A stretch of DNA of 64,000 bases, from positions 22,892,296 to 22,956,295 of the forward strand of contig CM035808.1 in assembly GCA_020466095.1 (NCBI GenBank), in the 5' to 3' direction. The notes under the pieces were generated by a model. That model saw only the letters and a list, made by a program, of their open reading frames with translations. It did not search any database and was not told where the DNA came from. Shown piece after piece: positions 23,314 through 34,313 of this stretch. The DNA is from Chlorops oryzae. Its lineage: Eukaryota; Arthropoda; Insecta; Diptera; Chloropidae. How positions within the stretch are numbered: position 1 is the stretch's first letter; the number at the start of each line of letters is the position of its first letter. The position numbers and the translations under genes were made by a program.

Positions 23314-23413
23314 TCATGACTCTGTATGACTCTTAAATGAGTTCATAATGAGGGCTCCGATTCGAAATTAGGAATCATATATGATTCTTTTGGGACTCTA
23401 AATGTTTGCTGGG

Positions 23414-24504
23414 CTTATACATACATATATGTGTTTGTGTGTATATGTCAAAATTCGTACGCAAAGTAATTCGATATTTTCTGCTTTTAATTAAAAGTTG
23501 CGAAGAGCCCTTTTAACCGCTTGTAATAATATTTTTGTTGCTCTAATGATGTCTTACTCTTAATTGTTTTCCCCCAAACCGAGTGCAGTCGGTAACTAAA
23601 GCGATTTTCTTTTATTACATTTCTTTGCAAATTTAGAAGTGTGCCACCTCGTGCCGTTGTTGTTGTTTAATGTTTTGAGTCTTTTGAATTTATTTTTTAT
23701 TTTTATATTTTTTATATTTTAAAGAGTAGGATTTCAGTTCGTTATAATGATATCGAAAAATATACCTGAATATTTTCTTTCTTTGAAGCTCAGTTGGCTT
23801 TCCATCTGCGTTTATTTTTATTTTTTTTTTCTCTTTTTTTTCTCATTATGCTTTCAAAGATTACCTACTTTTAAATATATACATATGTACGTATGTTCAA
23901 ATGAAAGTATTAAAAGTATTTTTAAGAACGTTTTGATGTAGTCACATTGTCTGCTTTTCAATTGTGCACTCAAATTTTTGGCCGAGTGTCGGTAGGTAGG
24001 CATTTGCAAAATATAAGCAATTCAATAATGAACATAAACATTTCAGTCCATGGCCGTGAGCTCGATTTGGTTTTCTGAATAATTATACGATAACAGGAAT
24101 TTAACATAATTTAATCGCCCGAAACCACCCGCATTTATTTATCTATGTACCTTCATTGCATGCGTTTATTTAAGCCGCGTATTCGAATTCCATTTGACCT
24201 TTCAAACGTTTGTGTGGCTCTGTGTATTTTCAATTTGTGGCATGGCAAAATTGCTCAGCCGTTTATTTTGTTTTGAAAAAGTCATTTTCGGATTGCTTTT
24301 AAATCATGGTTTTTCGTTTTTTTTTTTTTTTGTTTGTTGTTTTGGTGAAGGACATTTCGATGGATCAACTGCTGAAATTGATGGTCAATTTTGTGAGCAC
24401 TCGAATCTGAACTATTTGGCTTTAATTTTAGAAAAACAAAAAAACGATTTTATGTGAACAGGACAATCAAAGACTGACACCCTCAGTTAGTTTGTTAGTT
24501 TAGT
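23414..24504. other. Intron DNA, no element recognised
   Basis: AT-rich with long T-runs near 23705, 23820 and 24320. The 87-codon ORF at 24194 is driven by a T-run. Confidence 0.4.
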
Positions 24505-24671
24505 GTGGCTGCCACCATGAAGAGTGACACTCTTAGGCCTCACATCGGCCCGTTGTGATACCACGGGGGAAGTTGGACAACACAAACATCAATGGCCAAA
24601 CTGCGAGGTCGGGGTTCACCTCAGCCTCTCCCATCGTTAGTTGGCATCTCAACCAACTACGCCACTGAGGC
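24505..24671 (-). mobile_element. tRNA-derived SINE, copy 1
   Basis: On the minus strand it starts GCCTCAGTGGCGTAGTTGG, with an A-box (24653-24664), followed by a degenerate B-box (GGTGAACCCCG, 24611-24621). It ends with a tail reading TGGTATCACAACGGGCCG ... GGCCTAAG ... GTGGCAGCCAC. The tail is shared with the SINE at 48443-48656. Confidence 0.75.
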
Positions 24672-24713
24672 TACTTAATAAGAGAAAATTCTGAGAACGA
24701 TAGCTCATGTTTC

Positions 24714-24949
24714 TTAACCCTCTGCAGCTGACTTCGTAGTCTGACAGACCCCGCAAAACAGAAAATCTTGCATGCGTTCGAAGTTGCGATCCTTGCGCTC
24801 TCAGAAAAAAAAAATGCCTATTTACTGTCATAAGAAGTAAGGCCAAGAACACGCCAGTCAGGCATTTTAAAAGGAAAATCAGTTTAGAGATAAGATGTCT
24901 GTTCGATCCCACGTCAGCTATGATGTCCACGTCAGCTGCAGAGGTTTAA
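24714..24949. mobile_element. TTAA-bounded MITE
   Basis: TTAACCCTCTGCAGCTGAC on the left matches TTAAACCTCTGCAGCTGAC read from the right. The TTAA at both ends suggests piggyBac-type insertion. It lies 42 bp from the SINE. Confidence 0.75.
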
Positions 24950-26419
24950 CAATGTGTTCGATGGGCCCCATAACTATGAATTTCTGCAATCGAGAATTCT
25001 GCTTGAATGACTTGAAAATATTCTGATATTTTTTTTTTTCAACATTTCAACATTTATTGTATCAATCCTTAAGGAGGACTCCTTGTCCAGCAATAATTTT
25101 TAAAATCTTACACCTATTTAACTCAATTACAAATCACAAAGCATATCCCGAATATAAGAATGGATCATGAAATGTTATTTGTGGATCATCGCAGGCCCTC
25201 GGCTGTTGGAAACTAGGCTTCGTGATGTGCAAAGGAGCACACGTAATAGAGTTGGTGTTGTAGAGTAATAGAGCTCAATAAATAGTTGCAGCTGAAGAAG
25301 GAGATATATACCAGAACACAACCATTCTCAGGGCTCGTGTCATCTTTATTGGCGTCCCTATGATGGCAGTAATAGGGCACTGTTTTCACATTTACTGCCG
25401 CTCACAGTGCCAATTTGGGCATTTTCCCGGCTTGCTATTAGCCTAAGTCGGGGCTTGACCATTCTACTAATCGCCAAAGGGAGAAATATCGCAACGAGTG
25501 CATTTCGTAACGAACTAGATGCATGATTCTCTTATCAAATCTACATCTTTCTTAAAAAGCACCATCTACTTAAAACAAATCCCCGATGGCAATTCAAATA
25601 ATTGCTCATAAAAAAAATTAAAAAAATCCAGACTGAACATTCGTTAATATTCATTAATGGCAGTTTCAGCTTTCAAGAGTGGTCAACTGTGTTTGATTTA
25701 AACTTGTGATAATATTTCACAATAAAAAAAAAATGTATTAAAAAAAAAATATCACGAACGCCTCGAAAACATTGGACTGAGATAAAAATCGTTTTATTTA
25801 TGAATTTCACAATGAAATATTTGCATGAAAATTCAATTTTTATCGTTATGCAAGCATTGACAATACGAATTCACAATTTCAGAGAGAAAGAGAGAGAGAG
25901 AGAAATTATATAAAGCCAAAAAAAAGTAAAAAAAAAAAAGGGAAAATCGAAATAAATAAAAAATTATGCATAATGCGGATTATAATAATTAAGATAAACA
26001 TAACTCATTCGAATGCGACCAACGGGACATCAATGAAATCGTGCGTTGACCTTAAAAACTGTATTTTCCAATTGTAGTTTTTTTTTTATTTTTAATTTTC
26101 GTTTATTTTTAAATTCCCATGTATTTAAAAAAATTTATTCATTTCGGTATTTTATGAAGCAATGTCAATGATAAATGGACCGCTGTGAATTTATGTTGTG
26201 TTTGCTTCAAAAACAAAATAACCAAAACAAAAACATGTTTTGTGTTCGCGCGCGTGTCCGTGTGTTAGTGCAATGGACAAACAAGGATTGCCATTGTTCA
26301 AGAAATGCAAATAGAGTGTAAGTGCATTATCAATTGGATTTTGATCAGAAATCAAGTGTTTCCATTGTGGTAATATTAGAAAAACAGCATTGCCTATGAA
26401 CAGTCCAAGTGTGTACATA
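24950..26419. other. Intron DNA, old repeats only
   Basis: 25180-25480 has higher G+C and looks like decayed repeat sequence, with no recognisable domain. A/T runs and a GA tract (25880-25902) follow. Confidence 0.4.
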
Positions 26420-26971
26420 CCCAGCGGAAAATTATCTCCTGCATGACAATGTCATCAGTGATGTCATCGATGACATAAAGGTGACATTGTCATGCATGAC
26501 ACTTTGGGGGACATGTCATCGTGGAGGGATGCTGTTCATGTGCTTGACTCTCATTGGCTACTGAAATTTAAATAAGGTTTTAGCGTCAGTTCAGCTTTAG
26601 CATGAAGTGGCGTAGATGATGAGTGCTCGACTTAGAATCCGAAGATCGCGGGTTCGATCCCTGGCTGAGGCAAACAAAAATTGTTAAAAATAGATTTTTA
26701 AAAATTTTCGAAATATTCAAAGAGAGGGCAATGAAGAGAGTTTTTCAGCTGGTTTTCTACAAATTGACATTTGAAGAGATAAGAGGGAATGTTGCTGCTC
26801 TCAAATGATTTTTTCGCCATCGCACCCCCTAGCATGACAATGTCACTGGTGAAATAATTGTCCAACTCCTGTACAAATGTCATGCTAGGCGTCCTACGAA
26901 TTGTCACGCATGCCAGGGTGACAAGTCACCCCGACTTCACCGGTGATGTCAGGGTGACATTTCCCGCTGGG
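26420..26971. mobile_element. TA-flanked TIR element with internal TGACA/TGTCA motifs
   Basis: CCCAGCGGAAA and TTTCCCGCTGGG are inverted ends with TA on both sides (26418-26419 and 26972-26973). Both subterminal regions carry many GTGACA, TGTCA and GCATGACA motifs in both orientations. A tRNA-like segment sits in the middle. Confidence 0.8.
26606..26672 (+). other. tRNA-like segment with perfect B-box (SINE head)
   Basis: GGTTCGATCCC (26651-26661) is a perfect Pol III B-box, and AGTGGCGTAGATGATGAGTG supplies an A-box-like part. The anticodon arm does not fold properly, so it is not a functional tRNA. An A-rich stretch follows. It resembles the SINE heads elsewhere but lacks their tail. Confidence 0.6.
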
Positions 26972-26973
26972 TA

Positions 26974-28145
26974 TGTATGTATTTATGTATGCTTATGTGT
27001 GTAACCTTGGAGCGGGATGCATAATCTAATGCGAAAAAAGTGTTTTTACAGTTCGAACTGTATGTTCATTTGTAGATTTGTACATTGGTATGTCAATGAT
27101 TGCATAGCGATAATGTTTCATTCCAATAATGTATCGAGACCAAGTGAATTTCGTCTCATTCGAGCGCCGGGACATTTATCAATAAATTTTCATCTACTAA
27201 CAGTTTTTGCCGCACTCTCGGCTTTGAAATAATAATTCGGAAAAAAATTTTCTCCAATATGGCTTACCCATGCAAGGGGCTCCTTTCCGAAAGCAATACG
27301 AAGGCATAAATGAATTAAGTTTTTTTGTATTTAATGATTTAATTATGGCAGTATTTATCGGCGATATCTTGATTTGAAGTAAAATATTTTGTGTTGCAAA
27401 GTGGCACCACGCAACTGCGCATTGGCAAATTATAGTTTTCAAATTAAAATAAAAAAAAATTTAAAAAAAATACGAAAAATTTTAAAGATTAAAAAAAAAT
27501 ATAAAAAAATTTAAAAATTAAAAAAAAAAAATTTTTTTAAATAAAAAAAATTTTCAATCAGTCAAATTGTACTACATTTCTGCTTGAATGCATGCAACAA
27601 GCTTAAAGTTCAAAATGAATGCAAAGAATTTATCGGTACAAGTGTTACATGTAATCTATTTGTAGATACTACTTTTATTTATTTTTTTTTTTTTTTGAGA
27701 ATTTTCTGCAAACTAGTTGGTGCGGTTCTTGTTGCCTACGCCCCGTTTACACTGTACGAACTTTTGGCGATTTTTTCATTTTAACTTTAAGTCCGGATAA
27801 TATAAAAGAACGTTTTTCTTTGACATGAAAAGTCAAAATTCTTAGATAATATTTTTCTGTATCGAGTCCAAATGAGATCTACCATGAATGGTTGCTTCAG
27901 TTTATTTTGTTCTCGTTATACTGGATTATTTCAATATCGAAATTAGTTTCCGATCCCATCACATTTTTATTTTTTTTTTGTTGGAGATTTTTGACTATTT
28001 TATTTACTATACGCTCTCAGTGATCATTGATCAAAAACTCTTTAAGCTCAGCAGCGAAATTATACCGTATAAACGTGATATAACACTCATCTCGTTGAAC
28101 AATAGAAACACCGTCTTCTTCAGAGTTTAAAATCTATCCACTCAC
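26974..28145. other. Intron DNA next to exon 1, no element recognised
   Basis: It contains an A/T-only low-complexity block (27448-27560) and a CGCCCCGTTTACAC sequence at 27739 resembling the end at 39604. No gene is seen. Confidence 0.4.
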
Positions 28146-28347
28146 CGTTTCGATGGCTTTTGCGATCTCAGAACGTTCACTTTAACTTGAGCAATTTCAT
28201 CTAATCTCAAATCAAAAACACACCGAACTGCAACGTTGTATCTTTTGCTTCTTGTCTTTAAGACAGACCACTTAACACAGATCGACTTGAGCTTACCGCA
28301 CACTATTTTGGATTATGACTTTTGCATTTGAGGTCTGAAAACAGACT
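28146..28347 (-). other. Candidate untranslated first exon
   Basis: This 202-nt segment starts at the A of an initiator (28347) and ends at a good donor (AAACG/GTGAGTGG, intron from 28145). It holds only short upstream ORFs, of 4 and 7 codons, and so is non-coding. The next acceptor in the right orientation that leads into a real gene is at 21015, giving an intron of 7,131 nt. It is supported only by sequence signals. Confidence 0.5.
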
Positions 28348-28349
28348 GA
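28315..28349 (-). promoter_or_regulatory. TATA-less core promoter: initiator plus DPE
   Basis: On the minus strand TCAGTC (28349-28344) matches the fly initiator TCAKTY, with A+1 at 28347. At exactly +28 to +33 (28320-28315) lies AGTCAT, a full match to the DPE consensus RGWYVT. No TATA box is seen at -30, which is usual for DPE promoters. A GA tract lies about 520 bp upstream (28868-28886). Confidence 0.55.
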
Positions 28350-31300
28350 AGCGATATTCTTACAGTTTTCCATTAAACAAAAAAAAAAAAAAAAACAAGA
28401 ATACAACAAAAATTATTACCAAAAGAAAAAGAACGAAACAAGACACACACAAAATGTGAAGATATAAATTTACGCAATACACTTCCAAATAGCAATACCG
28501 AAACAGCATTTTGAGCATTTTGAGTGAGCGCAAAGTGCAGTTGAAATATAAAGCGGTCCAAAGGCACTACTAACGAAACGAAATAACCACTTGACGCTCA
28601 TAAATGATGGAAAACGTTGGAAAACTGAAGTACTCGAAACGCCAGCAAGGTGCAAGGTATCTTAATCTGAAGTGTGCCGTACAGTTCATACGAACAGAAT
28701 TGAGATGTGAGCATATAAAGATACCCCTTATCGATGTATTCGACGAGGAAGAAGAACAGGCAACCAAGCAAGCGAGGAAGACAAACAAAGACAGGAATAC
28801 ACAAGCAGAACAGATTGCCGCCAATTTTGACAGGTCTTAATTGTCGATGAAAAAACAGAAATAGAAAGAGAGAGAGAGAGAGAGAGAAAAGATCCTCAAT
28901 TCGCTTGAATTCATGGTCGAAAACTGAGTGTTTTAATCTTAATCCTTAGAGAACAGGCCAGACAGCTTGGTAAAGGTACACAAATGGATGGATAACGGCT
29001 TGACTCGTCATCGATAATCCTGTCGATATACATACATATGTACATACCTGCTCAAAATCACAAAAAGTCGTTCAAGCATTTCGAAAGGCAGAACAATTAA
29101 GCTAGATTAGTGGGTTTTTCCCCATTTGTTTCTTCCTTTATGACTTCAATTAAATCTAGGAAAATCTAGGAAATCTCGTGGGAATTTTGATGTATTCTAA
29201 GATCGGGGTTTATTTTCATTTACCTACATATTTTGAGACACTTGAAGGTCCTTGATGGGATCGAATAATTTTAGTGAAATATTTTAAATTCTAGACTTCG
29301 ATTAGAATACTCTATTCATATGGGGCTTTGTTAGCAGTTATTTTACGCCCCATTTCAACTGAAGGTAACATATGTATGGATGGGAATCCATGTCTGCGTC
29401 TGTCTAATCAGCCAATTATCTATTCCGGTTCTTGCAGCAATTACATAATTTCGTGGACATTTGCTCTGCTAGACAACGGCAAACATAAATGCTACAATGT
29501 TTGCTATTCAATAAAGGCCACCAATGCCAATGCCGGTAAAATAATTGTGTCGCTAGCACAAGTGCATGAACAAAGCAGACCGCGAAACCATGTTATACAC
29601 AATAGAATTATGTTCTGCACCATGTGCCGCCGTCTGCTGAAATGTCGCCAGTGCTGCGAACGAAAACCGACAAACAAACAACAAACGACAATAGCCGCCG
29701 GTTGGGAAAACAGTTAAGAATCAATCATGTTGCTTTGTGTTTTGAAAATTGTTACTGCTGATAAACAAGAAGGGTTGGGGGGAGAAAAAAAAAACAGTAC
29801 TTGAAATGGTCCATCATGGGTACTATGATTCGAATATGATTAATGAATTGCTAAGTAACTGAAGAAAGGGACAAACAGAGAGATAGTGAGAGGAATTGTG
29901 ATTATTAAGGAAACCACTTCATGGTTGGCTGGCAATGTTTATCACTACTGATAGGTCAGGTAAAGTATTTAAGATCCTTAAACTTATAAAACATAAAAAA
30001 ATTATGATTAATATTATGGATCACCAATTTTGTGGGACAAACTGTTGATGAAAGTTTCAAGAAAACGAATGCTTCTTTAGGGGGAACATAGCATCACATG
30101 TTGAGGTTAAAATATCGATAGAAAGGAACACCAGAAATTTAAAGATTTTTGCTTTCGATAGATGGAGGAAAACTACATACCTTATGGTCTCATTACTTCA
30201 TTGAGATTGAGGTCCCATAACAGTACTTTCTTTCACTGAAGCTGCCCATTTTTGCTGCAGGTCTGAATTAATTTTATTCCCAAATCAAACGTTTTTTTTT
30301 TTAATAGGACCACTTCAAAAAGCAATATACGAAGGTTTCGCCGTATTTATTTATTGCTAAGTCCGCTACTTCCAGTCCGTCGAAACGTAAATTTTATGAA
30401 ATTAAAACAGAGAAAGTTCGTGTCAGCAGTGAAAGATTGAATTCATTTTGCTTAGCAATATCAAGGATTTTATGTCTTTTCTGAATTTCCCCTAAAATGA
30501 TCCGTTCGTGTTTTTATTTAATTTTTGTCATAAAGCTTAAAAATTCCTTAATGTAAGTACATTGAAATCGATGATAAAAATCGCTATCAATATTTTTGTT
30601 CACATTTGTTCGCACTCGCCTTTTTAAACATTGCCAAAACATGCACTGACTGCCGGTTTTTTTTTCTCCTTCTACTGATTTCAAAATTTTATGGCTTCAT
30701 AAATATTGCATTGCTTACATTAAAATCGTTCCATTTGCTTTGTTCGAACTTTGAATGAATTTTTTGTTTGTTTTTTTTTTTTTTTTTTTTGTCATTTCAA
30801 TTGTCGAAAAGCTTTGAAAATTGTACTCTTTTTAATACTTTTTCATAAATAATGCATTAGGCTTTCATGAGTCTTATGAATATTATATCAATGCCCAATT
30901 CGCACAAAACATTCGGAAGTGGCAGCAGCGTTATTCAATTTCATGATTCGTTACACCAACTGACAGAGAATCACCCTTGCTCACCCACCGGCTCTTTAAA
31001 CTGCATAAGAGCATGAGTAACTTGGTTATTATTTTAATTGAATTGAACTCGGAGCAAATATGTCAAAGGTGCTTTCATTTTGCACTCAATTATTTTTGAT
31101 TGCGAGTGTGAAAATTGAAATTGTGACAAAGCATATGGCGGAAGTGATCATAATTCTATAAAATGTTTCTCGCAATAAATTTTAAATTAAAAAATAAAAT
31201 AATAAAAAAAAATTGCGCGAAAAGCACAAATATTTGAATTAATTTCTATTTGGGAGAGTGCTTTCATATATCAAATTATAAATTTTTTCTGGAATATGTT

Positions 31301-32033
31301 TTCTGACGCAATCGCACCACGGTCGAACTAGGCTATTCATAATTTTTACTTTCAATCAGGGAATATTTTTTATTTATTTTTGATAAACTGGCCAGGCGAT
31401 ATTCTATGTTTCGAGAAATGCTCCCGTCTTGCTTTTCCCCTTTAAATGTCAAACAGTTAACTGAAAATATTTTTCTGAAATACTTAACCCTTTCACTCGT
31501 CGTTCTTTCAGAAAAGTCTTTAGCCATTTCTGGCTACTGTACTGCCATTTCTGGCTGTCATAAGTCGCGTCGCGTCACGTCACGCTCAGAACGTCAGACT
31601 GCCAGCTCTAAGCAATTACAGCAAAAAGCGATCACATTGAAAAGATAAAATATTGGTGAAAAAACAAGTTTTTTCGTGATTTTTTATTGAAGATATTGTT
31701 AGGCTGTTATTCGTCCAATTTCGAATGACTTCAATTAAAAGTTGTTCCTATAAATTTCACTTTGAGACCATTAAAAACTTTAGAAGTGCCATAGGCTATG
31801 GCTCATAGCCTCATGGAGATTCACATAAAACTGTCTCTCAAATTCAATTAGAACTATCGATCACTTTCAAGTTCATATGATCAACGTCCTTAAGACAACC
31901 AGAGACTATCAGATGAAAATGAAGATAGAGTCTAAGGTCTTTATAAATACTTATAATCAACGTTGAGGTGCCTTTGCTCAGGGTTATCCTGTCATTAAAT
32001 TTAATTTTGACCTTTCAATTTTACAAGTCACAT
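28348..32033. other. Upstream flank of the promoter, no supported gene
   Basis: It holds a GA tract (28868-28886) and two overlapping small ORFs. One is minus-strand 28824-28570 with a signal-peptide-like start, the other plus-strand 28604-28840. An ORF of 129 codons is at 29328-29717. 30540-31200 is non-repetitive, with TAAT and TTTATGGC motifs that could be regulatory. Confidence 0.45.
28868..28886. repeat. GA microsatellite near the promoter
   Basis: About 19 bp of GA repeats about 520 bp upstream of the proposed start. GAGAG is the binding site of GAGA factor in flies, so a promoter-proximal role is possible. Confidence 0.5.
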
Positions 32034-32227
32034 TGGGTGCATTCAGCAGACTCAACTGTTGTGCAATTGTTCAGGCAAATTTTCGCAGCACCTTGATTGA
32101 GTGGACTACATTTTTGGAAAAAGAACCCACGAAATCAACATGCTCTGAACGTTCAGTTTGGTAGCCCACCTTTTAGACGAATTTTACTCAAAATATAGAA
32201 AATAATTGAGTCTGCTAAATGCACCCA
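32034..32227. mobile_element. MITE with TGGGTGCATTYAGCAGACTC ends
   Basis: Left TGGGTGCATTCAGCAGACTC and the right complement TGGGTGCATTTAGCAGACTC differ at one base. About 194 bp, without a coding frame. Confidence 0.8.
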
Positions 32228-32293
32228 TTGCTATCGCCCTAGGACTCAATAATATTTCCACAGCATTTCTTTTCAATCATTACATATCGAGAC

Positions 32294-32488
32294 AATAGTG
32301 GTATTCAAGCAGCTGTGGAAAGTGTGCAAGTTTTGCAACCTTTTGTATGAACGACCCTGCGAAGAACGAGTGCAAAACTTGTGCGATAACATGGCGCAAA
32401 TTTTGCCCATCAAAATCGACAAATTTGCACAAACGCAAAAATTGCGAGGGTGCAAAAATTGCTGCACACCTGCTTGAATCCCACTAAT
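32294..32488. mobile_element. MITE of the TAGKGGTATTCA family
   Basis: Left AATAGTGGTATTCAAGCAG, right complement ATTAGTGGGATTCAAGCAG. The inner arms share TGTGCA motifs. Confidence 0.75.
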
Positions 32489-32618
32489 ATCTAATTCCTA
32501 TCTTCAAATGAGAATGGAAAACTAAGTCACAACTAGATCGTCATGATCTTTGGACCAGTTTAAAATTCTAAAAGTCTTGCAGTTCATTACTGTGACATCC
32601 CCGAATGAATAATGAAAT

Positions 32619-32998
32619 AATAGTGGTATTCATGTAATAGCGCAAACCATGCAAAACTGACAGTTGAATATTTTTATCTCACATGTTGCATGAGCGCACC
32701 TCATAAGCAGCTTGAGTGCAAAGTTGTGAAAAACAGATGATCAATACTGAAATTTGAGGAAAATCAAAACAATGCTAAAATTGAGCAAGAAAAGAAAAAT
32801 TTTAAATAAATAATCAATTTAATATCTTTAAAAAACCTGAAAACAACGAGTCAACAAGTTTATGCGCTTTATACGCTCACTTTGCGCTGTCTAATCGTAG
32901 TACAGAGCGCGTAAAATTATTTTCATGCAAGATTTGACAGTTGGTTAATGAGGGTGCAAAAGTTTGAGGTTTGCGCTATTAACATGAATACCACTATT
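32619..32998. mobile_element. MITE of the TAGKGGTATTCA family
   Basis: Left AATAGTGGTATTCATGTAAT, then AGCGCAAACC. The right complement reads AATAGTGGTATTCATGTTAA, then TAGCGCAAACC. Both arms carry CTGTCAAATCTTG/TGACAGTTG-like motifs. AT flanks each side. Confidence 0.85.
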
Positions 32999-34278
32999 AT
33001 TTTCTAATTTGCAAGTAATCAAATGAAATTGAACTGGAATTCCCCTAGCATTCCATATCAGAAACACCTTCTGTCCAATATCAGACTAACTGCTTCATTC
33101 AATTGACCCTGAACTCTTTTCTGTGTTTATTCAATTTTTTTCCGTTTTTTCGGATTTTTTTTTTTTTTGGTTTTTGTTTTCTAAAACGTTTTTACATGCT
33201 CTCTTTCGTTTCGAAATCCGCTCGTAGGTGTAAATTTACTGATCAAACAAAGCAGCACACGTAGCACACTTGAAGCTTAGTACTAAGAGATTCCGTTGTA
33301 ACCCGGCCCAGCTAAAAGTAAACAGACAAAAAAAAAGGCAGCTCGCTCTTAAGTCAGCCGCCTGACGCCTGACCACGCACTTTAACGTGTCGTAACATTG
33401 GCAGGAAAAAATAAGAATTTTTTTTTTGTAATTGGATTTTGTTTTTTGCTTTTCACCGCAGTCCGCAAGGCGGTATTAACTTTTCTTATATAAATTACAA
33501 ATGAAATGCAACCTTGTTCCCGTTCAAGTACTTACTTGGGGAGCCGGCATATTTTTGTTTTAGCAACAATCACAATAAAAAAGAGAACACACGTCTGCTG
33601 CTGTTAATTGCTTTACACGAAGTGACGGATTTAATTTCATTGTATCTAGATACAATTTCCCAACACGCGTACATACCGTTGTTATATACCTACAATGCGA
33701 AAAGTGCTCTCGGTACACATATAAAAACATATATGTATGTATGTAGGGATGTGTGTTTTCCTTTGTTTTCATTGTGCTTACGAATCAGAACAAGTTTTAA
33801 ACATGTTCCCTGCGGTTGTTTCTTAAATAAGAGCAATAAATTTAAAGCGTAAAAAATTGTAACTTTTAAACAAAAATATTGCAAGTCCTTAAAAAAGTTA
33901 ATGAGCAACAATTAATTGAGTGAACCTCGCGGTCTTATGAGAGTCACACGGAGTTAATTTTTTCATTTGCCTACTCGTATGTTGCTAAAAAATTATAAAT
34001 TGTATAAATACAAACCAAAAAAAAGAATAAATAAATATACTTAAAATGGGGATGGATGTATGTACTTAGTCGAGAACAAAACCATAAGGCGACGCTTCTT
34101 GGAACGCAATGAAATTTTTCTGTTTTCATATTAACATAATTACTTGTTTTCCTCACCACGCTTTATCACTATCTCTATCTCTATCTCCCTCTCACTCTAA
34201 CTTTAATTTGTCATTAACACTGTCCATGTTAATGAACTCTGTCAATTAAAATGTAATTTTTCTTTTTCTCTTTCACAG
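32999..34278. other. No recognisable gene
   Basis: T/A-run-rich DNA. The 112-codon ORF at 33514 overlaps two antisense ORFs and lacks any recognisable domain. A TATG tract lies near 33730. Confidence 0.5.
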
Positions 34279-34313
34279 GCAATTTCGAAATGACACTTTT
34301 TGAAAATAAATGC
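34279..34313 (+). other. Candidate plus-strand microexon (35 nt)
   Basis: A long pyrimidine tract ending TTTTTCTCTTTCACAG precedes 34279, and the donor GTAAGTAAA follows 34313. The exon contains ATG at 34290 and stays open for eight codons to the donor (MTLFENKC, phase 0). No partner exons were recognised, so the gene it might belong to is unknown. Confidence 0.4.

Larger units (their letters stand above)
21940..23413. mobile_element. Outer TIR element enclosing a nest of MITEs
   Basis: The left end CCCAGTAAGCATTTTCGGAG and the right end, whose complement reads CCCAGCAAACATTTAGAG, are similar inverted ends. ATTAG/CTAAT and GAGTC/GACTC motifs recur near both. Inside are two TA-flanked elements, each interrupted by a further MITE, plus a fifth element. 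The outer target duplication is unclear. Confidence 0.55.

Noticed and set aside
26606..26672. Functional tRNA gene
   Set aside because: B-box is perfect but the anticodon and acceptor stems do not pair; it is a SINE-type remnant.
29328..29717. 129-codon plus ORF with several Cys
   Set aside because: Length is within what chance gives in this window; no signal peptide or recognisable domain.
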